DNA of 64,000 bases from Myxococcus guangdongensis (GTDB lineage: Bacteria > Myxococcota > Myxococcia > Myxococcales > Myxococcaceae), in contig NZ_JAJVKW010000017.1 of NCBI RefSeq assembly GCF_024198255.1, positions 162,750-226,749 of the forward strand. Direction: 5' to 3'. Positions 45,971-54,482 of the stretch are shown one piece after another. The number at the start of each line of letters is the position of its first letter. Within the stretch, counting starts at the first letter, position 1. The notes below the pieces were generated by a model. The model searched no databases. It was not told the origin of the DNA and was given only the letters and a program-made list of their open reading frames with translations. Position numbers and translations under genes: made by a program.

Positions 45971-45995
45971 GGCCCGCGCGTCAGGTGCGCGGGCC
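45971..45995. terminator. Bidirectional hairpin between the YHS gene and recJ
   Basis: GGCCCGCGC-GTCAGGT-GCGCGGGCC, a perfect nine-pair stem in the 56-bp gap between two convergent genes. It can serve both strands; no T-run is present. Confidence 0.55.
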
Positions 45996-46013
45996 CGCCC
46001 TACGGCCCCAGGA

Positions 46014-47729
46014 CTACGCGGCGACGCGCACGTCCTTGAGGCGCAGTGACAGCTTGCGCTGGCCCCGGAAGGTGTCGAAGCCGGCCTGGAAGGCCAGGTC
46101 CACCGGCCCCTCCACCAGCCGCACGCGGTCCGCCATGCCGAAGCCGATGGCGTCCAGCTCCGGCGCGTCCATCAGGGCGAGCTTGAGATGCCCGTGGCTG
46201 CCCGCGGACTTGGCCGGCAGCACGCGAGGACGGGCCACCTGGTGGCGCAGCACCAGCACCGGCTCCGGGTTGCCCTGACCGAAGGGCCCCAACCGCTGGA
46301 GCGCCTCCACCGCCGTGGCGTCCAGCTCCCGGGGGCTCACCACCGCGTCCACGCGGCAGCGGGGGATGAGGTCCTCGGGGGACAGGCGCTGGAGGGCAAT
46401 CTTCTCGAAGGCCTCGCGCAGCGCGGGCAGCTTGTCCGCGTCGATGGTGAGGCCCGCGGCGTGCTTGTGGCCGCCGAACTTGGTGAGCAGCTCCGAGCAG
46501 CCGCTGAGCGCGTCGAAGAGGTGGAACGCCTCGATGCTGCGCGCCGAGCCCTTCCCCACCCCATCCTTCACGCCCACCATGACGGTGGGCCGGTGGTAGC
46601 GCTCCACCACGCGCGAGGCGACGATGCCGATGACGCCCGGGTGCCAGCCCTCGTCGTAGAGGACGAAGCCGCGCGCGTCCCTGCGCTCCTCCGCCTGCGC
46701 CAGCGCCTGCGTCAGGATGGTGCTCTCGATGCCCTGGCGCTCCGCGTTGGCCCGGTCCAGCACCGACGCCAGCGCGCGCGCCGACTCCAGTGACTCCGAG
46801 CAGAGCAGTTGCAGGCCCAGCGACGCGTCATGCAACCGACCCGCGGCGTTGATGCGGGGCCCCAGTCGGAAACCCACCTGGCCCGCGGTGATGGGGGTGT
46901 CCGGGTCCATCCCCGCCACCTCCTTCAGCGCGCGCACACCGGGACGACGCGCGGCGGTGAGCTCCTGCAGCCCATGCGTGACGAGGATGCGGTTGGCGCC
47001 GGTGAGCGGCACCACGTCCGCCACCGTGGCCAGCGCCACCAGGTCCATCAGCGCCTTGAGGTTGGGCTCCTTGCGCGTGGCGAAGTAGCCGTCGTCGCGC
47101 AGCCGCTTGCGCAGCCCCATGCAGAAGTTGAAGGCCACGCCCGCCGCGCACAGCGCCTTGGTCGGGTACTCACAGCCGGGCTGGTGCGGGTTGAGCACCG
47201 CCACCGCGGGGGGCAGCGTGGGCGGCACCGTGTGGTGGTCCACCACCACCACGTCCAGCCCCAGCTCCTTCGCGCGGGTGATTTCGGCCACGGACGTGAT
47301 TCCGCAGTCCAGCGTCACCAGCACCCGCGTCCCATCCCCGGCGATGCGCTCCACCGCGCCCAGGTTCAGGCCATAGCCCTCGTCCAGCCGGTGGGGGATG
47401 TACGTGGCGAGCTGCGACATGCCCAGCTCGCGCAGGAACAGGAACAGCAGCGACGTGGAGCACACCCCGTCCACGTCGTAGTCACCGTACAGCGTCACCT
47501 TCTCGCGCTTGTGCAGCGCGCGCACCAGCCGCTCCACGCCCGCCGCCATGCCCTTCATCCGGAAGGGGTCCGGCAGGTCCGCCAACCTGTCTGACAGGAA
47601 TGCCGAGGCCGACTCCGGCGTCCGGTATCCCCGATGCAGGAGCACCCTCGCCGCGAGCGGATGGAGCGACAGCTCCCCAGCCAGCGACCCGACCTCCTCC
47701 TCGACCACGTCTGGAAGCAACCACCGCAC
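46014..47729 (-). CDS. recJ: Single-stranded-DNA-specific exonuclease RecJ
   Basis: A 571-residue DHH-family nuclease, close to the 577 residues of E. coli RecJ. Motifs: LYGDYDVDGVCS, LDCGITS, VVVDHHTVPPTLP, VALATVADVVPL and, in the DHHA1 domain, KFGGHKHAAGLTI. The OB-fold C terminus follows. It degrades single-stranded DNA 5' to 3' in recombination and mismatch repair. I place the start at GTG 47729, which has AGGAGGGG about 9 bases upstream and begins near the usual N terminus; the frame remains open for 38 more codons but without RecJ character. Confidence 0.95.
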   Translation of the reverse strand: MRWLLPDVVEEEVGSLAGELSLHPLAARVLLHRGYRTPESASAFLSDRLADLPDPFRMKGMAAGVERLVRALHKREKVTLYGDYDVDGVCSTSLLFLFLRELGMSQLATYIPHRLDEGYGLNLGAVERIAGDGTRVLVTLDCGITSVAEITRAKELGLDVVVVDHHTVPPTLPPAVAVLNPHQPGCEYPTKALCAAGVAFNFCMGLRKRLRDDGYFATRKEPNLKALMDLVALATVADVVPLTGANRILVTHGLQELTAARRPGVRALKEVAGMDPDTPITAGQVGFRLGPRINAAGRLHDASLGLQLLCSESLESARALASVLDRANAERQGIESTILTQALAQAEERRDARGFVLYDEGWHPGVIGIVASRVVERYHRPTVMVGVKDGVGKGSARSIEAFHLFDALSGCSELLTKFGGHKHAAGLTIDADKLPALREAFEKIALQRLSPEDLIPRCRVDAVVSPRELDATAVEALQRLGPFGQGNPEPVLVLRHQVARPRVLPAKSAGSHGHLKLALMDAPELDAIGFGMADRVRLVEGPVDLAFQAGFDTFRGQRKLSLRLKDVRVAA

Positions 47730-47802
47730 TCGCGAGCTCCCCTCCTCGGCGCACGCAACTCCTCCGTGGCCGGGACGAAATCTTGACACGCGAGACAGTA
47801 CC

Positions 47803-47814
47803 TCAGACGTCTGA
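47803..47814. promoter_or_regulatory. 12-base perfect palindrome in the recJ upstream region
   Basis: TCAGACGTCTGA, perfect, 74 bp from the recJ start and 143 bp from the divergent barrel-gene start. A consensus TTGACA (47783-47788, plus strand) lies just before it, but no good -10 box is at the right distance. A protein-binding site is possible. Confidence 0.35.
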
Positions 47815-47907
47815 CGAGGAAAGTCCAACCTGGGGCACGACATTTCCCTTCCTGATCACGCGTTCAGGCATGCGCTTGCTCCGCTGCCTGCCAGTGGGGA
47901 GCGCGGC

Positions 47908-47935
47908 GTGCACCCGGTGCACAGCTTGAGTGCAC
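47908..47935. promoter_or_regulatory. Three GTGCAC sites upstream of the outer-membrane barrel gene
   Basis: GTGCAC occurs at 47908-47913, 47917-47922 and 47930-47935. The first two form GTGCAC-CCG-GTGCAC, a palindrome. They end 21 bp before the ATG of the barrel gene, which has its own AGGGAGG ribosome site. A repressor or activator site is the likely reading. Confidence 0.45.
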
Positions 47936-47956
47936 ACCACCTGATAGGGAGGACGC

Positions 47957-48556
47957 ATGTTTTCAAGGGGTATCCAGGTTGGAGCGCTCGCGCTCGCGAT
48001 TCTCGCTGCGGGGACGGCCTCCGCGCAGGAGCGCAAAGCGGGCAAGCGCGGAGACGTCAACGTGTTCCTGAAAGGCGGCCTGGGTGACTACACGGGCAAC
48101 CTGGGAGATCTGACGAGCACCGGTCCGTCATGGGGTCTGACACTCAACGTGCAGCCCACCACGTTCCTCGGGTTCGAGCTCGGCTACGAGGGCTCCCAGA
48201 ACGGCATCAACGACGTGCGCATCCTGGATGATGGCCCGTCCATCGTCCGCCAGGGTGGCAGCGCGCTCGTGAAGCTCTCGCCGCCCATGCTCACCTCGGT
48301 GCGGCCCTTCGTCGGCGCGGGCTTCGGCCTGACGTACGTGGACGTGCGCGGCACCGGCGGCGGCTTCTACGACAACGACACCATGGAGGAGGTGCCGCTC
48401 GCCGCGGGCCTGGAGTTCAACAGCGGCGCGCTCACCGCCGGTGTCCGGGCCACCTACCGCCTGCTGATTGACGACGCGGGCTTCGCCAACGGCGCGGTGG
48501 AGGACACCGACGGCGGCCTCTTCGACGCCTCCGTGACGCTGGGCGCGCGCTTCTAG
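47957..48556 (+). CDS. Outer-membrane beta-barrel protein
   Basis: A 199-residue protein with a signal peptide cut after T-A-S-A. Eight or so amphipathic strands follow (VNVFLKGGLGDYTG, SWGLTLNVQPTTFLGFELGYEG, RPFVGAGFGLTYVDVRG, GVRATYRLL) and the end is a C-terminal aromatic (LGARF). This is the pattern of an OmpA/OmpX-like eight-stranded barrel. Function unknown. A strong AGGGAGG ribosome site precedes the ATG; a good terminator follows. Confidence 0.85.
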   Translation: MFSRGIQVGALALAILAAGTASAQERKAGKRGDVNVFLKGGLGDYTGNLGDLTSTGPSWGLTLNVQPTTFLGFELGYEGSQNGINDVRILDDGPSIVRQGGSALVKLSPPMLTSVRPFVGAGFGLTYVDVRGTGGGFYDNDTMEEVPLAAGLEFNSGALTAGVRATYRLLIDDAGFANGAVEDTDGGLFDASVTLGARF

Positions 48557-48578
48557 CGCACGTCCCGCCAGAAACACC

Positions 48579-48622
48579 GAGGGCCCTGACTTCCGAACCT
48601 CCGGAAGCACAGGGCCCTCTTT
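48579..48622 (+). terminator. Intrinsic terminator after the barrel gene
   Basis: GAGGGCCCTG / CAGGGCCCTC, a perfect ten-pair stem with an inner TTCCG-N5-CGGAA stem, followed by TTTCG. It also faces the 3' end of secF from the other side, so it may be bidirectional. Confidence 0.75.
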
Positions 48623-48664
48623 CGTGTCACGTGCCCCCGAAGGGGCTCACCCGGCCTTCGTGCT

Positions 48665-49813
48665 TCAGGCCGGCGCGGTGACGCGGGCTTCCTTCGCCGC
48701 GGCGCGCTCATCCAGCCAGATGGTCAGCGGGCTGGCGATGTACACGGACGAGTAGGTCCCCACCAGGATGCCCACCAGCATGGCCATGGCGAAGTCGAAG
48801 ATTTCGCCCACGCCGAAGATGAGCAGACCGATGAGCGACAGCGCCGTGGTGCCGGAGGTGAGGATGGTGCGGCCCAGGGTGTCGTTGATGGCGATGTTGA
48901 TGACCTCCGCGAAAGGCTTGCCCTTGAACTTGGCCATGTCCTCGCGGATGCGGTCGTAGATGACGATGGTGTCGTTCACCGAGTAGCCGACGATGGTCAG
49001 CAGCGCGGCGATGGCCGTGAGGTTGAACTCGCGGCGGCTCACCAGGTAGTAGCCCGCCACCATGATGACGTCGTGGAGCATGGCCAGCAGCGCGCCGGGG
49101 CCGAACTTGAAGTCGAACCGGAACGCCACGTAGATGAGGATGGCCACCATGGAGTACAGCAGCGCCATGACGCCGCGGTTGCGCAGCTGCTTGCCCACCT
49201 GCGGACCGACGTAGTCCACGCGGCGCTGCTCGAAGTCGGGCTTCTCCAGGCCGGCGCTCAGCGCGCCGAACACCTTGTCCGCCATGCCGCTGGCGACGAC
49301 CTGGTAGTCGACGCCCGTGCCGCCCTGGTTCTCGCCCAGGACGCGGACCTCCTGCACGCCGGTGCCGGACTTCTCCACCGCCGCCTTGATGGCCTCCGCC
49401 GTCAGCGGCGCCGAGGAGCGGAAGTTGACGATGCCGTTGGCCAGGTCCGCGTAGACGTTCTTCACGCTGCCCAGGCTCTCGATGGCCGCCTTGACCTTCT
49501 CCGCGTTCTCCTCGTTGAGCTGCGTGACGCCGCCCATGCGCAGGAGGAACGCGTTCTCGGTCGCGCTGCCGATGTTCTGCACGCTCACGTCGTGCAGATC
49601 ACCCTTCTGCGCGCGCTCACGCACCTCGGCCGCGGAGATGGGGTGGTCGAACTTCAGCTCGACCACCGTGCCGCCCGCGAAGTCCACGCCGTAGTTGAAC
49701 CCCACCGTCGCGATGCCCACCAGGATGGCCAGGTTGACGATGGTGGAGATGAAGACCGCCGGCTTGCGCTTGCCGATGAAGTCGATGTTGGTCTTGTTCT
49801 TGAGGATCTGCAT
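48665..49813 (-). CDS. secF: Protein translocase subunit SecF
   Basis: A 382-residue six-helix membrane protein. FNYGVDFAGGTVVEL marks the start of the periplasmic P1 domain. The C-terminal half contains FDFKFGPGALLAMLHDVIMV and TIVGYSVNDTIVIYDRIRE, with conserved charged residues used in proton-driven transport. SecDF pulls exported proteins across the membrane using the proton gradient. It is last in queA-tgt-yajC-secD-secF, 24 bp after secD. Confidence 0.97.
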   Translation of the reverse strand: MQILKNKTNIDFIGKRKPAVFISTIVNLAILVGIATVGFNYGVDFAGGTVVELKFDHPISAAEVRERAQKGDLHDVSVQNIGSATENAFLLRMGGVTQLNEENAEKVKAAIESLGSVKNVYADLANGIVNFRSSAPLTAEAIKAAVEKSGTGVQEVRVLGENQGGTGVDYQVVASGMADKVFGALSAGLEKPDFEQRRVDYVGPQVGKQLRNRGVMALLYSMVAILIYVAFRFDFKFGPGALLAMLHDVIMVAGYYLVSRREFNLTAIAALLTIVGYSVNDTIVIYDRIREDMAKFKGKPFAEVINIAINDTLGRTILTSGTTALSLIGLLIFGVGEIFDFAMAMLVGILVGTYSSVYIASPLTIWLDERAAAKEARVTAPA

Positions 49814-49837
49814 GGCAGTTTCCCGGGCTCCCGCCGG

Positions 49838-51610
49838 TCAGACGGACACCGACTGCGCATTACGGCCGTGGACGAAGTAGGTCATCAGCACGCGCGTGAC
49901 CATGATGGACGTGAACAGCGAGGCCAGAAGCCCGATGATCATCGTGGTGGCGAAGCCTCGCACCGGTCCCGTTCCCGTGAAGAACAGGATGAAGCCGGCG
50001 ATGAGCGCCGTCACGTGCGCGTCGAAGATGGTCCAGAAGGCACGATCGTACCCCTGGTCCACCGCCGCCTTCGCCGTCTTCCCGTGGGCGAGCTCCTCGC
50101 GGATGCGCTCGTTGATGAGCACGTTGGCGTCCACCGCGACGCCCAGCGTCAGCACGAACCCCGCGATGCCTGGCAGTGTCAGTGTCGCGTTGAAGAACGC
50201 CAACCCCGCCAGGATGAGCAGGCCGTTGAGGAGCAGGGCCACGTCCGCGATGAGCCCCGACTTGCGGTAGTACAGCGCCATGAAGAGCACCACCAGGCCC
50301 AGGCCCACCAGCACGGCCAGGCCGCCCTTCTTGATGAGCTCGTCACCCAGGCTCGCGCCCACCTGACGAATCTCGCCCACCGTCACCGGCGCGGGCAGCG
50401 CGCCCGCCTTGAGCACCAGCGCCAGCGTCTGCGCCTCGCCCAGCCACTCGTCGCGGGTGCGAGCACCCATGCGACCCATGGTGATGCGCGCGCGGCCGCC
50501 GCCGATCTTCTCGTTGATGTTCGGCGCGGTGTGGACGTTGTCGTCCAGCACGATGGCCATCCGGCGGCCCACGCCCGCCTCGGTCAGCTTCTCGAACTCG
50601 CGCGCGCCGGCCGGGTCGAACGCGATGTTCACCTCCGGCTCGTTCATCTGGTTCACGGACGCGTCCGCGCCCGCCAGGCTCTCACCCGTGAGCGGGACGT
50701 TCTTGTCCAGGAGGTACGTGCGGTACGAGGAGCACTCGTTCTTCTTCATCGGGTTCGCGATGCACTCGGTGACGACCTGGCGGTTCTCCGGAACCTTGTC
50801 CTTCGTGTACTCGAGCAGCGCCTCGCGCGAGGCGCTCTGCAGCTGGGCGAAGCCACCCTCGTCCGTCACGGTGATGTCGCTGCCCGCAGGGGGCGGCGTC
50901 GTCTGGAGCATCTGCGCGAAGAACTGGGGGTTGGTGTCGTCCACCATCCGGAACTCGAGCTGCGCGGTGGTGCCCACCAGCTCCTTGGCCTGCTCCGGGT
51001 TGCTGCGACCGGGCAGCGAAATCTGGATGGAGTCGGTGCCGAGCTTGCGCACGTCCACTTCGGCCACGCCCCACTTGTCGATGCGGCGGCGGATGACGAG
51101 CATCGCCTGGTCCACCGCTTCCTCACGGAAGCGATTCACCTGCGTGTCGTCGGGCGACAGCACGAGCGTCGCGCCGTTGCGGTTGACCCGCTTGAAGTCC
51201 CCGAAGGTCGCCAGGACGTCCTTCTCGATGGCGTCCATCGTCGCCGGGTCCTTCGCCGTCAAGGTGAGCTGGAGCTTCTCCGGATCCGTATCCGCCGTGA
51301 CCTCGCCGAGCTTCTTGTCGGCGACGTACGTGGCGATCTGCTGGCCTCGGCGCTCGGTCCGCTTCTGGAGCGCCGTCTTCGTGTCCACGCGCATCACCAT
51401 GTGGATGCCGCCCTGAAGGTCCAGGCCCAGGTTGAGCCGGTACTTCGCGGGAGGCGCCCACGCCGGCAGCTTCTCCTCGAGAAGCGCCAGGTTGTTGCGC
51501 TGGTCACGATCCATGACCACCAGCGTGTAATACGTCGGAATCAGGAACCAGAAGGTCCCCAGCGTCACCGCGACAATCAGTCCAAACTTCCACCACCAGC
51601 CGCGGTCCAT
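49838..51610 (-). CDS. secD: Protein translocase subunit SecD
   Basis: A 590-residue protein. The first membrane helix is near residues 8-28, then NLGLDLQGGIHMVMRV opens the large P1 domain (to about residue 400). Five more helices follow, with the conserved FVLTLGVAVDANVLINERIREEL segment. It forms the SecDF complex with the next gene product and assists late protein export. It starts 2 bp after the yajC stop, so the two are read from one message. Confidence 0.97.
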   Translation of the reverse strand: MDRGWWWKFGLIVAVTLGTFWFLIPTYYTLVVMDRDQRNNLALLEEKLPAWAPPAKYRLNLGLDLQGGIHMVMRVDTKTALQKRTERRGQQIATYVADKKLGEVTADTDPEKLQLTLTAKDPATMDAIEKDVLATFGDFKRVNRNGATLVLSPDDTQVNRFREEAVDQAMLVIRRRIDKWGVAEVDVRKLGTDSIQISLPGRSNPEQAKELVGTTAQLEFRMVDDTNPQFFAQMLQTTPPPAGSDITVTDEGGFAQLQSASREALLEYTKDKVPENRQVVTECIANPMKKNECSSYRTYLLDKNVPLTGESLAGADASVNQMNEPEVNIAFDPAGAREFEKLTEAGVGRRMAIVLDDNVHTAPNINEKIGGGRARITMGRMGARTRDEWLGEAQTLALVLKAGALPAPVTVGEIRQVGASLGDELIKKGGLAVLVGLGLVVLFMALYYRKSGLIADVALLLNGLLILAGLAFFNATLTLPGIAGFVLTLGVAVDANVLINERIREELAHGKTAKAAVDQGYDRAFWTIFDAHVTALIAGFILFFTGTGPVRGFATTMIIGLLASLFTSIMVTRVLMTYFVHGRNAQSVSV

Positions 51611-51612
51611 TT

Positions 51613-51969
51613 TTACTTCTCCTCCTTCTTCTTCTCTTCGGTCGGCGCCCCCGCCTGCGCGCCCTCGGCCACCGTGCCCTTGGCACTGATGGACGTCTTC
51701 AGGATGCGGACGCGAACCCCGCTCGCGACCTCCACCGTCACGGTCCGCTCGTCCACCTGGTGGATCTTCCCGAGCATGCCGCCCGCGGTGACGACCTCAT
51801 CGCCCTTCTTGAGCGAAGTGAGCAGGTTGCGGTGCTCCTTCATCTGCTTCTGCTGTGGGCGGATCATCACGAAGTACATGATCGCGACCAAGCCCACGAG
51901 TAGGGCCAGGGTGTTCAGCGGGCTCGTCCCGCCCCCGGCCTGCGCCAGCATCAAAAAGCTCTCAGCCAC
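51613..51969 (-). CDS. yajC: Preprotein translocase accessory subunit YajC
   Basis: A 118-residue protein with one membrane helix (about residues 18-38) ending in FVMIRPQQKQMKEH. The YajC core LKKGDEVVTAGGMLGKIHQVDERTVTVEV and a Lys/Glu-rich tail (EEKKKEEK) follow. It binds SecDF and sits in the canonical order upstream of secD. The 144 bp before it, after tgt, hold no clear terminator. Confidence 0.97.
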   Translation of the reverse strand: MAESFLMLAQAGGGTSPLNTLALLVGLVAIMYFVMIRPQQKQMKEHRNLLTSLKKGDEVVTAGGMLGKIHQVDERTVTVEVASGVRVRILKTSISAKGTVAEGAQAGAPTEEKKKEEK

Positions 51970-52113
51970 AGACTGCCTCGTCGGTTGTGGAAGGCTTGGG
52001 ATGGGGGACCCCCCACGCTAATTCGAGGAACCCATCCTGAAAGGGGGCCCTCTTAGCAAGGGGTCCCCATGTGAGCAAGTGAACGCGGGAACCCCGACAT
52101 CCCAACCGCCCGC

Positions 52114-53340
52114 TCAGCGGCCACGGGTCCGCTCGACCTCCTGGGCCCGTGCCCTCTCACGGAAGTCCCGGGCGAAGGCGGCGTAGCGGTCCTCCGCGAT
52201 GGCCCGGCGCACCTGGGCCATCAACCCCAGGAAGTAATGGAGGTTGTGGAGGGTGTTCAGGCGCATGGCCAGGATCTCCCCCGCCGCGAACAGGTGCCGC
52301 AGGTAGGCCCTGCTGAAGTTGCGGCAGGTGTAGCACGAGCACTCAGGGTCCACCGGCCGGGGGTCCTTGGCGAACGCCGCGTTCCGGATGGTGAGCTTGC
52401 CCTCCGAGGTGAAGAGCAGGCCGTTGCGTGCGCAACGCGTCGGGAGCACGCAATCGAACATGTCCACCCCGTGCTCCACGCACGTCACCAGGTCCACGGG
52501 GGTGCCCACGCCCATGAGGTAGCGGGGCTTGTCCCGGGGGAGCAGCGGCGCCGAGTAGGCCACGCCCGCGTGCATGGCCTCGGGGGCCTCGCCCACCGAG
52601 TAGCCGCCCAGCGCGTAGCCGGGCAGGTCCACCGCGCACACCTCCTCGGCGTGGCGCTTGCGCAAGTCCTCGTGCAGGCCGCCCTGGACGATGCCGAAGA
52701 GCGACGAGCGCCCCCGGGTCCACGCCTTCTCGCACCGGTGCAGCCAGCGGGTGGTGCGCGCCAGGGACTTCTCCAGATACGAGCGCTCGGCGGTGGAGGG
52801 AGGGCACTCGTCGAACGCCATGATGACGTCCGCGCCCAGCGTCTCCTGGATGTCGATGGAGCGCTCGGGCGTGAGGAAGTGCCGCGCGCCGTCGAGGTGG
52901 GACTGGAAGGCGGCGCCCTCCTCGGTGATTTTGCGCTTCTCCGACAGGCTGAAGACCTGGAAGCCGCCGCTGTCGGTGAGCATGGGCCGGTTCCACGAGA
53001 CGAACTGGTGCAGGCCGCCCATCTCGCCCACCAGCGCCTCACCGGGGCGCAGCATCAGGTGGTACGTGTTGCCGAGGATGATCTGCGCGTCGATGGCGAG
53101 CAGGTCATCCGGGCCCACGCCCTTGACGCTGCCCACGGTGCCCACAGGCATGAAGATGGGCGTCTCGATGGGGCCGTGGGGCGTGTCGAGCCGTCCACGG
53201 CGGGCCTTGGTGCCGGAGGCGTCCTCGTGGAGCAGCTCGAACTTCACCATGCCCGGCGCCACCCGCGTGTCGCCCTTCTCCCGCGTCGCCTCGCGCGGCG
53301 TGCCCGCGTCCTGCTCGTGCTGCTCACCCATGACACTCAC
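52114..53340 (-). CDS. tgt: Queuine tRNA-ribosyltransferase (Tgt)
   Basis: A TIM-barrel enzyme of about 408 residues. LTDSGGFQVFSL holds the catalytic base Asp, MFDCVLPTR holds the nucleophile Asp, and CSCYTC...H supplies the zinc site. It exchanges guanine-34 for preQ1 in tRNAs for Asp, Asn, His and Tyr. GTG at 53340 overlaps the queA stop (GTGA); ATG at 53331 or ATG at 53250 (MVKFELL, the usual bacterial start) are alternatives. The last would remove a charged 30-residue N-terminal extension. Confidence 0.95.
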   Translation of the reverse strand: MSVMGEQHEQDAGTPREATREKGDTRVAPGMVKFELLHEDASGTKARRGRLDTPHGPIETPIFMPVGTVGSVKGVGPDDLLAIDAQIILGNTYHLMLRPGEALVGEMGGLHQFVSWNRPMLTDSGGFQVFSLSEKRKITEEGAAFQSHLDGARHFLTPERSIDIQETLGADVIMAFDECPPSTAERSYLEKSLARTTRWLHRCEKAWTRGRSSLFGIVQGGLHEDLRKRHAEEVCAVDLPGYALGGYSVGEAPEAMHAGVAYSAPLLPRDKPRYLMGVGTPVDLVTCVEHGVDMFDCVLPTRCARNGLLFTSEGKLTIRNAAFAKDPRPVDPECSCYTCRNFSRAYLRHLFAAGEILAMRLNTLHNLHYFLGLMAQVRRAIAEDRYAAFARDFRERARAQEVERTRGR

Positions 53341-54449
53341 TCCGACACCAGCATGGCGTCGCCGTAGCTGAAGAATCGATATCCCGCGCGCACCGCCTCT
53401 GAATACGCGGCGAGCGTGCGTTCCCGGCCCAACAAGGCGCTGACGAGCACCACCAACGTGGAGCGCGGCAGGTGGAAGTTCGTCAAGAGCGCGTCCACCT
53501 GGCGGAAGGTGAAGCCCGGGCGGATGAAGAGCGTCGTCTCGCCGGGGCCCTCGCGCAGCTGTCCCGTCGCAGCGTCCGTGGCGGACTCCAACGTGCGCAC
53601 CACGGTGGTCCCCACGGCCACCACGCGCCGACCTTCCGCCTTCGCCGCGTTCACCTCGCGCGCGGTGGACTCGGGTACGGTGTAGCGCTCGGGGTGCATG
53701 TGGTGCTTGTCCAGCTCCTCCTCACGCACGGGGAGGAAGGTGCCCGGCCCCACGTCCAGCGTCACCAGGGCGCGGCGCACGCCCCGGGCCTCGAGCGCGG
53801 CCAGGGTGTCCTGGGTGAAGTGGAGGCCGGCGGTGGGCGCGGCCACGGCGCCGGAGGCCTTGGCGTACACCGTCTGGTAGCGCTCGGCATCCGCGGCATC
53901 GGGCTCGCGGGTGATGTAGGGCGGCAGCGGCAGGCGGCCAGCGGCGTCGAGCAGCGAGGCCAGCGAGGCACCTGGCGGCGCGTGGAAGCGCACGCGGTAC
54001 TCCCCTCCTCCCAGGACCTCGAGCACCTCGGCCTCCAGGCCGCTGGCGAACGTGAGGCGCTGGCCGGGCTTGAGCCCCTTGGAGGCCTGGCCCAGGCAGA
54101 GCCAATCGAGGGACTCGGGGGCACCACCGAGCGCGGCCGAGGTGAGCGTGGAGGCGGCCGGACGCACCACCAGCAGCTCCACGCGACCTCCGGAGCCGGC
54201 CTTCTGGCCCAGCAGGCGCGCGGGGATGACGCGGGCGTCATTGAGGACGAGCAGGTCTCCAGGGCCGAGCAGCTCCAGCACATCGGAGAACTGGCGGTGG
54301 CTGACGTCGCCCGATGAGCGGCGCACGTGCATCAGCCGCGAGGCGTCGCGCTGGGCGAGCGGCGCCTGGGCAATCTGGGACTCGGGGAGCTCGAAGTCGT
54401 AGTCTGAGAGGCGGGACGACACGGGGTTGGCGCTTGTAGCAGCCCCCAC
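53337..54449 (-). CDS. queA: S-adenosylmethionine:tRNA ribosyltransferase-isomerase (QueA)
   Basis: A 370-residue enzyme that makes epoxyqueuosine by transferring the ribosyl part of S-adenosylmethionine to preQ1 in tRNA. Visible signatures: LSDYDFELPESQIAQAPL at the start, LLVLNDARVIPARLLG, PTAGLHFTQ, DVGPGTFLPVR and TNFHLPRSTLVVLVSALLG near the end. It is coupled to tgt and lies 33 bp after the SpoIID-domain gene, so the modification and secretion genes share a transcription unit. Confidence 0.97.
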   Translation of the reverse strand: MGAATSANPVSSRLSDYDFELPESQIAQAPLAQRDASRLMHVRRSSGDVSHRQFSDVLELLGPGDLLVLNDARVIPARLLGQKAGSGGRVELLVVRPAASTLTSAALGGAPESLDWLCLGQASKGLKPGQRLTFASGLEAEVLEVLGGGEYRVRFHAPPGASLASLLDAAGRLPLPPYITREPDAADAERYQTVYAKASGAVAAPTAGLHFTQDTLAALEARGVRRALVTLDVGPGTFLPVREEELDKHHMHPERYTVPESTAREVNAAKAEGRRVVAVGTTVVRTLESATDAATGQLREGPGETTLFIRPGFTFRQVDALLTNFHLPRSTLVVLVSALLGRERTLAAYSEAVRAGYRFFSYGDAMLVSE

Positions 54450-54482
54450 GCCGCCTCGGAAAGCGCGCCGACGTCGGGGGCC

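Noticed and set aside
47783..47811. TTGACA on the plus strand as a promoter for the barrel gene at 47957
   Set aside because: The -35 is perfect, but no -10-like box lies 16-18 bases on (GACGTC is there instead), so it was not listed as a promoter.
49073..52021. A 982-codon plus-strand frame over secD/secF
   Set aside because: Antisense artefact of the GC-rich secDF genes; the product is His/Arg/Leu-rich without any domain.
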